Assembly (NCBI GenBank): GCA_020630955.1
Contig: JAHDIE010000001.1
Location: 107,832 to 171,831, forward strand
DNA: 64,000 bases
Reading direction: 5' to 3'
Source of the DNA: Saprospiraceae bacterium
Lineage (GTDB): Bacteria; Bacteroidota; Bacteroidia; Chitinophagales; Saprospiraceae
A program made the position numbers and the translations under genes. The notes under the pieces were generated by a model, which was not told where the DNA came from, searched no databases, and saw only the letters and a list, made by a program, of their open reading frames with translations. Below are positions 38,314-46,917 of this stretch, one piece after another (within the stretch, counting starts at the first letter, position 1; every line of letters starts with the position of its first letter).

Positions 38314-39084
38314 TTAGTTACGGATCGTGAATCTTCCGTTGCCGCTGGTCGATACAGACTGCGATCCCATTACTTTATTTATTCTTATTTTAGCGTTTCC
38401 ACTAGCATGTCCGTCAATAGCTTGTACTTCATCTCCGTAAAACCTGGAGTTTCCATTAGCGTTTAATTCTACAAATCCAAGATTACAATGCTCAAAATTT
38501 AATTTCTTATTTCCATTAATCTTTGCTTTCATATCACCAACATCACCCTTGATTGAAACATTACCATTTCCATTGGCATCAATATTCAAATTATCAGTGT
38601 CTAGCTCCATAAAGCATTTACCATTTCCATCGATGTCCATGTCAATTTCATTGTTACTAAGTAAGTCAGAAGCCGTTACACTTGCATTCCCATTAATTTT
38701 AAGATTCAATGATTTTAGATTTTTAACACCTACCGTTACATAAACATTATTTTCCCAATGATAATTATTTGGGACACCTCCTGTTAGAATTCTAAATTGA
38801 TCATCATTTACAACTTTTAAATAAGAAATAAATGTAGAATCACCTTTGATGATTACCTCAGTACTATTTGGATCAATTTCCCATACAAAATTGTCTCCCA
38901 TTTCAATGCTATCTAAATCTAAATTTTGAAGCAAAACCTTCTCTATTACATTTTCTTCACCATAATAATGGTTATTTATATTGTTGCCTATAACCATGTG
39001 TGATTTAGCATATACCATTAATGAGGCAGCTGAAAAAAAGATAGCTAAGAATAATACGAGTAATAATTTATTTGATGTTTTCAT
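38314..39084 (-). CDS. DUF2807 (head GIN domain) secreted protein
   Basis: This 256-residue protein with a signal peptide has a C-terminal half that is a regular beta-helical array of short strands separated by NG/GNG turns (LKINGNASVTAS, DANGNGNVSIKGD, LNANGNSRFYGD, HASGNAKIRI, STSGNGRFTI). This is the DUF2807/GIN signature, associated with putative auto-transporter adhesin-like or envelope-stress proteins in Bacteroidota. It is the last gene of the ABC-permease-GntR row, 21 bp after gntR, and so is likely controlled by the GntR operator upstream. The function is not established. Confidence 0.85.
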   Translation of the reverse strand: MKTSNKLLLVLFLAIFFSAASLMVYAKSHMVIGNNINNHYYGEENVIEKVLLQNLDLDSIEMGDNFVWEIDPNSTEVIIKGDSTFISYLKVVNDDQFRILTGGVPNNYHWENNVYVTVGVKNLKSLNLKINGNASVTASDLLSNNEIDMDIDGNGKCFMELDTDNLNIDANGNGNVSIKGDVGDMKAKINGNKKLNFEHCNLGFVELNANGNSRFYGDEVQAIDGHASGNAKIRINKVMGSQSVSTSGNGRFTIRN

Positions 39085-39105
39085 TTTAATAATTTTAAAT
39101 GTTAT

Positions 39106-39483
39106 TTAGGACTTAGAAAGCCCGTTTGAATTAAGGGATTTATAAATACCTTCAAGCTCATCAAATTCAATTTGTAATAAATCCATTTTTTTAAATACTT
39201 CAGGAAGTTCATTTTTAATAAATTCCTGTTTCTGCATTTTTTTAATGCTTTCCGGAGCACCAGGTGATACAAAGTACCCTATCCCTCTTTTGTTATAAAT
39301 AATCCCCATTTCTTGAAGATGACTATAAGTCCTCATGACTGTATTGGGGTTTACCTCAATACTTGCTGCAAGCTCCCTTACAGAAGATATTTTCTCTTCC
39401 TGTGGCCATTTGTGAGTTATTATATTCTCACAAATGAAATCAGCTATTTGCAAGTAGATCGTTTGATTCTTTTTAAATTCCAT
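39106..39483 (-). CDS. GntR family transcriptional regulator (YtrA type)
   Basis: This 125-residue protein has an N-terminal winged helix (about 8-75) with the GntR pattern KISSVRELAASIEVNPNTVMRTYSHLQEMG and the wing GIGYFVSPG. It lacks a large effector domain and has only a short helical C-terminus, as in the YtrA subfamily. YtrA-type regulators repress ABC transporter operons. Its ATG overlaps the permease stop (TAATG, 39481-39485), so translation is coupled. A palindrome matching the expected operator overlaps the start of transcription of this very operon, so it probably represses itself and its transporter. Confidence 0.9.
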   Translation of the reverse strand: MEFKKNQTIYLQIADFICENIITHKWPQEEKISSVRELAASIEVNPNTVMRTYSHLQEMGIIYNKRGIGYFVSPGAPESIKKMQKQEFIKNELPEVFKKMDLLQIEFDELEGIYKSLNSNGLSKS

Positions 39484-40238
39484 TATGCTTCCTTTTCTTT
39501 CATTTTAAAATAGCTCACGACCCATAAATATGGTGCTACGAAAAATTTGATAAGAAATTCGCCTACTGGTTGTACTTTATGCTTAAAAAACGCCTGACCT
39601 TCTGCATTCATGCTTACGTATTCAGATGGACCAGCTCTAAAAGATCCCTCAAAAAGATCATTAAATATCAACCAAAATAATCCTGCCATTATTCCAGCAA
39701 AAGCCAAAGTGGCTACCAATCCAAATATGGTTCCTTTAAATGCAACCAAATTATTAAACCAAATCGCATAAATAAACATACTTGCATGCAGCAACACAAA
39801 GCCTAAGGATATATAGAATAATTCATCTCCATGAAAATGATCCCAAAGATTTGATTCGCCACTTACTACCATACTGGATGTTATCCATACGGAAAGTACA
39901 ATAAACATTGGAAACAAAAATAAACTATACAACCACCTGCTGGCCCACTTCTCAAGATTGCTTGCAGGCAAACTTAAAAACTGAACTCTCCCTGCTGGAG
40001 TTTTAAATTCTCTGAATATGACACTTGTAAAGGATAAACCAAGTACAAATAAAAATCCCAAATAAACTGGCTTCCAAAATGAAGCATGCCTAAAATCTTC
40101 GCTACCAGTAATCCTCGCAAAAAGAATAATAAATACTAAAAATCCAATTGTACTTACCATTGCATAAAACAAGGCCTTCTTATGTGTAATAAAATCTCTC
40201 TTAATAAGATTCCCAAATCTTGTTATATTAAAATTCAT
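39483..40238 (-). CDS. ABC transporter permease-like membrane protein
   Basis: This 251-residue protein has about six hydrophobic helices and no soluble domain. It begins with a short cytoplasmic N-terminus (RFGNLIKRDFITHKK) typical of ABC-2-type permeases. The segment FREFKTPAGRVQFLSLPASNLEKWASRWLYS is common in Bacteroidota ABC-2 permeases. It lies between the ATPase (11 bp upstream) and gntR (1-nt overlap), so it is the membrane half of this transporter. The substrate is unknown. Confidence 0.8.
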   Translation of the reverse strand: MNFNITRFGNLIKRDFITHKKALFYAMVSTIGFLVFIILFARITGSEDFRHASFWKPVYLGFLFVLGLSFTSVIFREFKTPAGRVQFLSLPASNLEKWASRWLYSLFLFPMFIVLSVWITSSMVVSGESNLWDHFHGDELFYISLGFVLLHASMFIYAIWFNNLVAFKGTIFGLVATLAFAGIMAGLFWLIFNDLFEGSFRAGPSEYVSMNAEGQAFFKHKVQPVGEFLIKFFVAPYLWVVSYFKMKEKEA

Positions 40239-40249
40239 ATCTATTGGCT

Positions 40250-41080
40250 TTAAAAGTATTGATTAAATGAAGTTTTGTTTTGGATGATTGCATTAAATAA
40301 CACCTCCAATTCTACTTCTGATGGCTCATTATTTGGATTGGTCCTAATATGAATATATCCTCCGGGAACCATCTCAGAATAAATGACATCAGCGTCATTT
40401 CCATCGGATAATGATTTTGAAAACAATAGTTTTTCTTCAAGTTCAAAAACATCTTTATGAAAAAGTATTTTACCGTCCTCTATGATAATAATCGATTCAA
40501 TCAATTGATTAAGATCTCTGATTTGGTGAGTTGAAATGATGACAATTTGATCTTCTTGAAAACCAGAAAGTAAAGCCTTTCTGAATTGACTCTTAGAAGG
40601 AATGTCCAGACCATTGGTAGGCTCATCCAACAATAAATATTTAACATTGGTCGCAATGGCAAATGAAATTATCACTTTCTTTCTTTGCCCGTATGACAAA
40701 TGCTCCAAATTTGAATCCCTGTCAATCTCAAAAATTTCTAAAAATGAGAAAAATTTCTTTTGGTCAAACTTTGGATACAACGGTCCATTGGCAGATACGA
40801 AATCTTTGATAGAATTTGCAGGTGTTTCGTAATTCTCCGATAAAAAAAATATCTCACTCAAGATATTAGGGTCTCTGTCAGAGGAAGCTACTCCATTGAC
40901 CATACAATTACCCTTTTTAGCGAAAATTGCACCTACAATCAATTTTAAAAGACTCGACTTACCTGTGCCGTTTTTACCAAGCAATCCATATACTTTACCT
41001 GGTTTTAGTTCTAAATCCAGATCAGCAAACAAGGATTTCTTAGCAGAGTAGGAAAAATGAAGTTTCTCTAAGTTAATCAT
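40250..41080 (-). CDS. ABC transporter ATP-binding protein
   Basis: This 276-residue ATPase is complete: Walker A GKNGTGKSS (residues 35-43), signature LSYGQRKK, Walker B YLLLDEPTNGLD and switch region IISTHQIRDL. It is the type found in YtrB/BcrA-like exporters, with a small C-terminal extension. It is first gene of a four-gene operon with permease, GntR regulator and DUF2807 protein. Promoter and operator lie within 70 bp upstream. Confidence 0.92.
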   Translation of the reverse strand: MINLEKLHFSYSAKKSLFADLDLELKPGKVYGLLGKNGTGKSSLLKLIVGAIFAKKGNCMVNGVASSDRDPNILSEIFFLSENYETPANSIKDFVSANGPLYPKFDQKKFFSFLEIFEIDRDSNLEHLSYGQRKKVIISFAIATNVKYLLLDEPTNGLDIPSKSQFRKALLSGFQEDQIVIISTHQIRDLNQLIESIIIIEDGKILFHKDVFELEEKLLFSKSLSDGNDADVIYSEMVPGGYIHIRTNPNNEPSEVELEVLFNAIIQNKTSFNQYF

Positions 41081-41093
41081 GGCTATTTGTTTA

Positions 41094-41115
41094 GTGTATT
41101 AGTATAATAGTACAC
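41094..41115 (-). promoter_or_regulatory. Probable GntR (YtrA-type) operator
   Basis: GTGTA-N12-TACAC forms an imperfect palindrome: 18 of 22 positions match the reverse complement. It sits immediately downstream of the -7 box (41116-41123), covering the likely transcription start, and 13 bp before the ATPase ATG. YtrA-type regulators are known to bind AGTGTA...TACACT-like inverted repeats, and such a regulator is encoded in the same operon. Confidence 0.65.
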
Positions 41116-41146
41116 CAAACATATGATACATTATTTTACAAAACAA
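41116..41146 (-). promoter_or_regulatory. Promoter of the ABC-GntR-DUF2807 operon
   Basis: On the minus strand TTG (41146-41144), a 20-bp spacer and TATGTTTG (41123-41116) match the Bacteroidetes housekeeping promoter pattern exactly. Transcription would start near 41109, inside the palindromic operator. Confidence 0.75.
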
Positions 41147-41315
41147 GTTTTTTCATAAAAAAATGTGAATTTTGAGCAAAAAACCTGTGTTTATTACACT
41201 CAACAGCCATCCTGGCTGACAATTGATCAATGATTAAAAACACAAACGTAGACCCGTAATCGGACTTTATCTTCCAGAATGATCGACCATTTGGCCCTAA
41301 GTCCCTCAACTACTT

Positions 41316-42044
41316 TTACAATCTTCGAACCCAAATATTTCTAAAACTAACTGGATTTCCATGATCCTGGAGCACAATGGAAGCATCACCATGCATAATA
41401 TTCTTTGGAATACCTATATATTCTGTACTACCATAGAGTTCTACATGATTTTGGACCAAGACACCATTATGGAGAACGGTTACATATCCTGAAGAAATCT
41501 TAAGACTATCTTGGTTAAATCTTGGTGCCGTAAAAATGATATCATAACTCTGCCATTCCCCTGGTGGCTGACAAGCGTTTACCAAAGGGATATGTTGTTT
41601 ATAGATGGATGCGGCTTGGCCATTTGAGTAGGTACGATTTTTATAATTATCCAAAATCTGGACCTCGTATCTTTCTTGAAGGAAAACTCCACTGTTACCT
41701 CTACCCTGGGATTCACCATTGACTTCATGAGGAGCTCTCCATTCAATATGCAATTGACAGCTTCCAAATTTTTCTTTTGTTTTAATATCTCCAGTTCCTG
41801 CAACTACAGTCATATGCTTATCTTGAATGCTCCATTGAGCTTCCTCACCATTCCACCTATTCTCCCATTGAGAAAGATCCTTACCATCAAATAACACAAT
41901 AGCATCGGATGGAATTTTTGCCTGCTGATCAACTTCCACTACCCTTGGTGCAGGACTCCAGATCTCTGTGGCCTCCGGTTTTAATATTTGCCCGTGAGCA
42001 AAAAGAAATAAAAAGCAAAAGCAATTGAGAAATAATATGCGCAT
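41316..42044 (-). CDS. DUF1080 (3-keto-disaccharide hydrolase-type) secreted protein
   Basis: This 242-residue protein with a signal peptide has the classical single DUF1080 domain: IVLFDGKDLSQWENR, QLHIEWRAPHEVNGESQGRG, NSGVFLQERYEVQILD and the late NPVSFRNIWVRRL. Members act on 3-keto-glycosides or other glycans; the substrate is unknown. It is the second DUF1080 gene of this window (compare 1-1148) but of the shorter, more canonical form. It is divergent from the M28 peptidase gene. The 235 bp downstream hold the ABC operon promoter and a small hairpin, CAGCCA-TCC-TGGCTG (41204-41218). Confidence 0.9.
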   Translation of the reverse strand: MRILFLNCFCFLFLFAHGQILKPEATEIWSPAPRVVEVDQQAKIPSDAIVLFDGKDLSQWENRWNGEEAQWSIQDKHMTVVAGTGDIKTKEKFGSCQLHIEWRAPHEVNGESQGRGNSGVFLQERYEVQILDNYKNRTYSNGQAASIYKQHIPLVNACQPPGEWQSYDIIFTAPRFNQDSLKISSGYVTVLHNGVLVQNHVELYGSTEYIGIPKNIMHGDASIVLQDHGNPVSFRNIWVRRL

Positions 42045-42089
42045 TTTAATGACTTTGGTTAAATTACAATATCATACAAGATAACGATT

Positions 42090-43451
42090 ATGAAATATTT
42101 CATTTGCAGCTTTTTATCATTTAGCCTTTTTACCGGCTACAGTCAAGATCCACCACCACAAATTGACACAAAGCTGTATGATATAATTGAAAACGTATCT
42201 GCAGAACGTATTCAAAAAGATATTGAAAAGCTCGTTTCATTCGGAACTAGACACACCCTGTCTGACACCCTTTCTGACACCAGAGGTATAGGGGCTGCCC
42301 GTAGATGGATCAAAGCTGAATTTGAATCCATTTCCAAAGATTGCAATGATTGTCTGGAAGTTTCATTCCATAAAGGCTTGGTAAAAGCAGGTGAATCGAA
42401 AAGAATTCCTAACGATACATGGATTGTAAACACCTTGGCTATCAAACGCGGCACACAATATCCAAACAGATTCATCATCATGTCTGGGGATATTGACTCC
42501 AGAGTTAGTGATCCATTAGATGGAACAAGTGACAGCCCAGGCGCCAATGATAATGCATCTGGAATGGCGGGTGTTATCGAAGCTGCACGGGTACTTTCTA
42601 AATATGATTTCCCAACCAGTATCATTTTCTTGGGATTATCCGGCGAAGAGCAAGGCCTCTTCGGTGGAAAATTACTTGCAGCAGAAATGAAAGAAAAAGG
42701 ATGGGACATTATTGGTATCATTAATAATGATATGATTGGCAACATCAAAGGTATAGATGGTGTTGTTGACAATACAAGTTTCAGAGTTTTTTCTGAACCA
42801 ATACCACCAAATCCAAATGAACAGCAACTTATTTGGAATAGATTTTATGGAGGCGAAGTTGACGGTCCTTCCAGACAGCTTGCAAGGTATATCGACAAAA
42901 TGACCGACAGTTACATGACCAATCTTGATGCTGTAATGATTTATAGACTCGACCGGTTTGGACGAGGAGGACACCATAGACCTTTCAATGACGCAGGATT
43001 TCCTGGTGTTAGAATTATGGAAACACATGAAAATTATGACATGCAACATCAGGACATTAGAATAGAAAATGGAATAGCATATGGTGATGTGATAGAAGGG
43101 GTAAACTTTGATTATGCAGCTAAGCTCACTTCCGTAAATGCCATCTGTTTGGCTGCAATAGCTTGGGCTCCTAAAGCACCTGAGTTTGTTATGATTGGTG
43201 GAGCTGTAAAACCTTCGACAAGATTAAAATGGGATCCTGTAAATGATCCAAATATTGCAGGCTATAAAATATACTGGCGAAATACCACCTCAGCTCAATG
43301 GGAATACTCTAAATGGGTTGGAAAAGAAACGGACGTTACACTTAAAAATATTGTAATCGATAATTACCTTTTTGGAGTTGCATCGGTTGGACTTGATGGA
43401 AATGAAAGCTTAGTAGTCTATCCAAAAACTTTAATTCCAAGAAGAAATTAA
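42090..43451 (+). CDS. M28 family zinc aminopeptidase
   Basis: This 453-residue protein with a signal peptide has an M28 domain (about 60-360) with the metal ligands in SPGANDNASGMAGVIEAA, FLGLSGEEQGLFGG and IINNDMIGN, plus a late FNDAGFPGVRIMETHENYD. A C-terminal fibronectin-like segment (about 370-450, VKPSTRLKWDPVNDPNIAGYKIYWR) follows. It should remove N-terminal amino acids from peptides in the periplasm or outside. Its stop is immediately followed by the next ATG (TAAATG), so it heads a three-gene operon. Confidence 0.92.
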   Translation: MKYFICSFLSFSLFTGYSQDPPPQIDTKLYDIIENVSAERIQKDIEKLVSFGTRHTLSDTLSDTRGIGAARRWIKAEFESISKDCNDCLEVSFHKGLVKAGESKRIPNDTWIVNTLAIKRGTQYPNRFIIMSGDIDSRVSDPLDGTSDSPGANDNASGMAGVIEAARVLSKYDFPTSIIFLGLSGEEQGLFGGKLLAAEMKEKGWDIIGIINNDMIGNIKGIDGVVDNTSFRVFSEPIPPNPNEQQLIWNRFYGGEVDGPSRQLARYIDKMTDSYMTNLDAVMIYRLDRFGRGGHHRPFNDAGFPGVRIMETHENYDMQHQDIRIENGIAYGDVIEGVNFDYAAKLTSVNAICLAAIAWAPKAPEFVMIGGAVKPSTRLKWDPVNDPNIAGYKIYWRNTTSAQWEYSKWVGKETDVTLKNIVIDNYLFGVASVGLDGNESLVVYPKTLIPRRN

Positions 43452-43673
43452 ATGGAAGAAAAAACCATAAAATTTGAACTTAGAAACCAGGACTATATCC
43501 AATTAAATAATTTATTAAAATATTTGGATTTGGTAAACTCAGGAGGAGAAGCAAAAATTCGTATTCAAAATGAAGAAGTGATAGTGGATGGCCAGATAGA
43601 ACTGAGAGTAAGAAACAAGCTGAGAAAAGGTGCTATCATAGAGTTTGATGGCATGATCATTCATATCATTTAA
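43452..43673 (+). CDS. S4-domain RNA-binding protein (YbcJ/YaaA-like)
   Basis: This 73-residue protein consists of a single S4 domain: NNLLKYLDLVNSGGEAKIRI, NEEVIVDGQIELRVRNKLRKG. Small S4 proteins of this type bind structured RNA, probably ribosomal. The start codon directly abuts the M28 stop and only 1 bp separates it from DUF92. Expression with two unrelated proteins suggests a housekeeping operon of convenience. Confidence 0.88.
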   Translation: MEEKTIKFELRNQDYIQLNNLLKYLDLVNSGGEAKIRIQNEEVIVDGQIELRVRNKLRKGAIIEFDGMIIHII

Positions 43674-43674
43674 T

Positions 43675-44463
43675 ATGTGGCCGAGCATATCCAATCCATT
43701 TTTCGATAGTCTAAACAGTCTCCAAACTCAATATGCTATATTAATAACTTTTGTATGCTGTGGATTGTTTGGAACTATTGCTGTCAAAAAGAAATGGCTA
43801 ACTGCGAATGCAATAGTTGCTACAAGCTTAATAGCTCTAGTCATCACCTACAAAGTAGGGCTTCTTTTGCTTCTTTATCCATTTCTTTTTGCTCTCATTG
43901 GAAGCAAATTAAGTTACACCCAGGATAATCAAAAGGAAAAAAATGGCAGGACTGCAAAACAGGTTTTGGCCAATGCCGGGGTTGCCTTTATAGCCATTGT
44001 TTTTTTACCGTCTGAACAGACCATCGCTGCGATCATTATTTATGTTTTTTCAATTGCATTGGCTGATACCATGAGTAGCGAAATAGGCAAACGACAAAAT
44101 TCTCCAACCATAGATATTTGCACCTTGAAGAAAGTTGAACCTGGTCTATCAGGTGGAATAAGTACTATAGGAACTTTGGCAGGTATACTTGGTGCAACCA
44201 TCATTGCTGTTGCAGCCATGTTATATTGCATCGATATTCGATTTTTTATATCTGTTTTACTTGTTGGAATCATTGGAATGTTTCTAGACAGTGTGATAGG
44301 TAGTATTGCTCAAGGCAAATATCTCATGAATAATAAGATTTCCGAAACAGGAAATAAAGAAATGTTGGCCAAAGGCTTTCATCTGATTGATAATGATGCC
44401 ACCAACTTCCTAAGTATATTAATTGTAATCCTAAGCTTACTTTTCCTGAATCCTCCTTACTAA
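43675..44463 (+). CDS. DUF92 family membrane protein
   Basis: This 262-residue protein has about seven membrane helices and the DUF92 (TIGR00297) blocks: VFSIALADTMSSEIGK, PGLSGGISTIGTLAGILGA and LDSVIGSIAQ. Plant members are phytyl-phosphate kinases (VTE6); the bacterial function is undefined but CTP-dependent prenol-phosphate kinase activity is plausible. It ends 1 bp before the convergent stop of the solute-binding-like gene. Confidence 0.85.
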   Translation: MWPSISNPFFDSLNSLQTQYAILITFVCCGLFGTIAVKKKWLTANAIVATSLIALVITYKVGLLLLLYPFLFALIGSKLSYTQDNQKEKNGRTAKQVLANAGVAFIAIVFLPSEQTIAAIIIYVFSIALADTMSSEIGKRQNSPTIDICTLKKVEPGLSGGISTIGTLAGILGATIIAVAAMLYCIDIRFFISVLLVGIIGMFLDSVIGSIAQGKYLMNNKISETGNKEMLAKGFHLIDNDATNFLSILIVILSLLFLNPPY

Positions 44464-44464
44464 A

Positions 44465-45319
44465 TTACCTTTTCCAAATTAATTCAGGGATGTCTTGATT
44501 TCTGTCAACGATACCCGCAAGTTTGAGATGATAAATAACATTTTTAATCATTTTGTCGTTTACCCAACCATGCATAGCCCACTCTGTTGAATAATACCAT
44601 CTTTCAACATCTTCAATTTCCAATCCATATCTTTCACTTACCAAATGTACACTTGTATCGTTTTGCATAAAGTTATCTACCCCATCATGGATAGTCCTCA
44701 ATAAACGAATAATATTTTCTGGTTGTTCTTTCAATATTTTATCAGTAGCAGCAATTACAAAGCATGGCCAAGGTGTCAAATATTCCCCTACTCTTCTTAG
44801 TTGTCCATTATCAACAAATGGCTTTGTAGTAAATTTTTCCCAATAAAACACATCGGACTCTATGTTCTTTAATGACAACAAAGCACCATCTAAATTTTTA
44901 ATTACCTTAAATTGACCTTCCTTTATCTTTTTCCCTCTTGAATTTGCATCTACAATTGCCATTAAATGAGACCCTGATCCAAAACGGCTGATTGCGTAAT
45001 TTTTATCAAAAATATCTTCATAAGCATTCAATTTATTATCGACGCCAGTATGAACCCCCCATATCAATGGAGTATTTACATAAACACTTATTATTTTTGA
45101 AGGGTTTCCTTTGATGATATCGCTTATGATACCCTCAGTAAGCAAAATACAAATATCGACTTCATCCTCTCGCAATGCTTTTGTCATTTGGCCTGTACCT
45201 CCTTTAAAAGTAGTCCATTCAACATCTAAACCTCTAGCTTCAAATTCACCGTCTTCAATGGCCAAATGTATAGGCAAATTAAAATGTTCTGGAACCCCTC
45301 CTATTCGAATTTTATTCAT
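44465..45319 (-). CDS. Solute-binding-protein-like (NMT1/Ca3427 type) protein without signal peptide
   Basis: This 284-residue protein has the type 2 periplasmic-binding fold: IRIGGVPEHFNLPIHLAIEDGEFEARGLDVEW at the start, FKGGTGQMTKALREDEVDICI, and YAISRFGSGSHLMAIV. The layout matches NMT1/SsuA-like proteins and more specifically the Ca3427-like group known from fungi and bacteria. There is no signal peptide and no transporter gene nearby, so it appears cytoplasmic and may be a binding or enzymatic protein rather than a transporter part. The transcript would be almost leaderless. Confidence 0.75.
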   Translation of the reverse strand: MNKIRIGGVPEHFNLPIHLAIEDGEFEARGLDVEWTTFKGGTGQMTKALREDEVDICILLTEGIISDIIKGNPSKIISVYVNTPLIWGVHTGVDNKLNAYEDIFDKNYAISRFGSGSHLMAIVDANSRGKKIKEGQFKVIKNLDGALLSLKNIESDVFYWEKFTTKPFVDNGQLRRVGEYLTPWPCFVIAATDKILKEQPENIIRLLRTIHDGVDNFMQNDTSVHLVSERYGLEIEDVERWYYSTEWAMHGWVNDKMIKNVIYHLKLAGIVDRNQDIPELIWKR

Positions 45320-45333
45320 GACAAAATTTTCGA

Positions 45334-45364
45334 CAAATATACATTTCTATCAAAATAGTCGCAA
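45334..45364 (-). promoter_or_regulatory. Promoter of the solute-binding-like gene
   Basis: On the minus strand TTG (45364-45362), 20-bp spacer and TATATTTG (45341-45334) match the Bacteroidetes promoter. Transcription should start about 8 nt before the ATG (45319), leaving an extremely short leader. Confidence 0.7.
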
Positions 45365-45457
45365 TAATTTCGATTAATGGAAATTACCAATCGCTGATAG
45401 TTCATCAATAATAAAGTTGGGTTAATTTTAATCCGATTACCCTTCAAAACTTAATAA

Positions 45458-46891
45458 ATGAAATCCAAACTACTTGAAAAAGCATTTGATCCATCCGAAT
45501 TCAAACAAAATGGCTACCAAATCATCGATATTTTATCGGATTATTTACAAGAAGCTCAACAAAATGAGCTACCTGTAACCAAACACCACAAGCCAGAAAA
45601 TGAACTTGGCTTTTGGAATCGCACATTTCCAATTGACAATTATACTATTTATGACCCAATCAAAATTTTTAAATCAATAATTGACAGATCGATTCATTTA
45701 CATAATCCAAACTACATGGGACATCAAGTTGCTGTTACCGCCCCACTTGCAGCCTTGACCAATGTTTTGACAGGATTATTAAATAATGGTATGGCAATCT
45801 ATGAAATGGGCGAAGCAGCATCTGCCATTGAAAAAATAACTACGGAGTTCATGTGCAAAAAACTTGGTTATCAAGAAGGATCTGGTATTATGACCTCCGG
45901 AGGAACTTTGGCAAATTTAACCGCATTATTAGCAGCACGATCCAAAATGATTGAAAAAGATGTTTGGACTAAAGGTCATCAACCAAAGCATGTTGTTTTA
46001 GTTTCTGAAGAAGCGCATTATTGTGTAGATAGAGCCTTGAGAATAATGGGCTTTGGTGATGATGGAATTGTAAAAATAAAAACTGATGATCATTTCAAAA
46101 TGGATCTTGATGAGCTAAATTTAAGTTATCAAGAAAATGTTGACGAAGGAAACCATATTATGGCAATTGTAGGAAGTGCTCCATCAACTTCAACAGGAGC
46201 CATAGAAAATCTAAATGGAATAGCATCTTTCTGCCAAGAGAAAAACTGTTGGTTTCATGTCGATGCAGCACATGGCGGTGCTGCTATTTTTTCACCAAAA
46301 TATAATCATTTACTTAATGGTGTTGAAAAAGCAGATTCTGTGGTCATAGATGCACACAAAATGATGCTTACACCTGGCATAATGACCTTTCTTCTCTTTA
46401 GAAATAAGTCTGACTCCTACCAAACCTTCAGTCAAAAAGCACAATACCTTTGGGCAGACGACCATAGTGAAGAATGGTACAATTATGGAAAAAGAACTTT
46501 CGAATGTACCAAAGAGATGATGGCTGTTAAGTTTTACATCCTCCTACAAACTTATGGCGAAAAATTATTTGAAAAATATGTAGATAATCAATTTGATCTA
46601 ACAAGAGAATTCGCTCACATAATAAAAGAAAATGATCACTTTGAATTGGCCACCGAGCCTGACACCAATATTCTTTGCTTCAGATACCTTTCTCCAAACC
46701 ATGAACCAAATTCACTAAATACTTCGATAAGACAAAAATTATTTAATACAGGTGAATTCTACATTGTCCAGACCAAACTCAAAGGAAAAGTCTTCCTGAG
46801 AGTTACCATTATGAATCACTTAACCAATAAAACCAACTTTCAGAAACTTATTTCTAAAATTGAAGAACTAGTATTACTACTAAAAGATTAA
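45458..46891 (+). CDS. PLP-dependent group II decarboxylase
   Basis: This 477-residue enzyme has the group II (aromatic-L-amino-acid/glutamate-like) fold. MGHQVAVTAPLAALTN forms the N-terminal part, SGIMTSGGTLANLTALLAAR the cofactor-phosphate region, WFHVDAAHGGAA carries the Asp pairing with the pyridine nitrogen, and VVIDAHKMMLTPG carries the Schiff-base Lys301. The substrate could be an aromatic amino acid, 2,4-diaminobutyrate or glutamate; sequence alone does not decide. It is followed 26 bp later by a DUF1028 gene, without evident metabolic link. Confidence 0.88.
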   Translation: MKSKLLEKAFDPSEFKQNGYQIIDILSDYLQEAQQNELPVTKHHKPENELGFWNRTFPIDNYTIYDPIKIFKSIIDRSIHLHNPNYMGHQVAVTAPLAALTNVLTGLLNNGMAIYEMGEAASAIEKITTEFMCKKLGYQEGSGIMTSGGTLANLTALLAARSKMIEKDVWTKGHQPKHVVLVSEEAHYCVDRALRIMGFGDDGIVKIKTDDHFKMDLDELNLSYQENVDEGNHIMAIVGSAPSTSTGAIENLNGIASFCQEKNCWFHVDAAHGGAAIFSPKYNHLLNGVEKADSVVIDAHKMMLTPGIMTFLLFRNKSDSYQTFSQKAQYLWADDHSEEWYNYGKRTFECTKEMMAVKFYILLQTYGEKLFEKYVDNQFDLTREFAHIIKENDHFELATEPDTNILCFRYLSPNHEPNSLNTSIRQKLFNTGEFYIVQTKLKGKVFLRVTIMNHLTNKTNFQKLISKIEELVLLLKD

Positions 46892-46917
46892 TATTTTTTA
46901 TTTTAGAAAAAAAAGAC

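Noticed and set aside
42212-42772. Antisense open frame of 186 codons opposite the M28 peptidase gene
   Set aside because: The opposite strand encodes a peptidase with intact metal ligands; the antisense frame has no recognisable domain and arises from the codon composition of the real gene.
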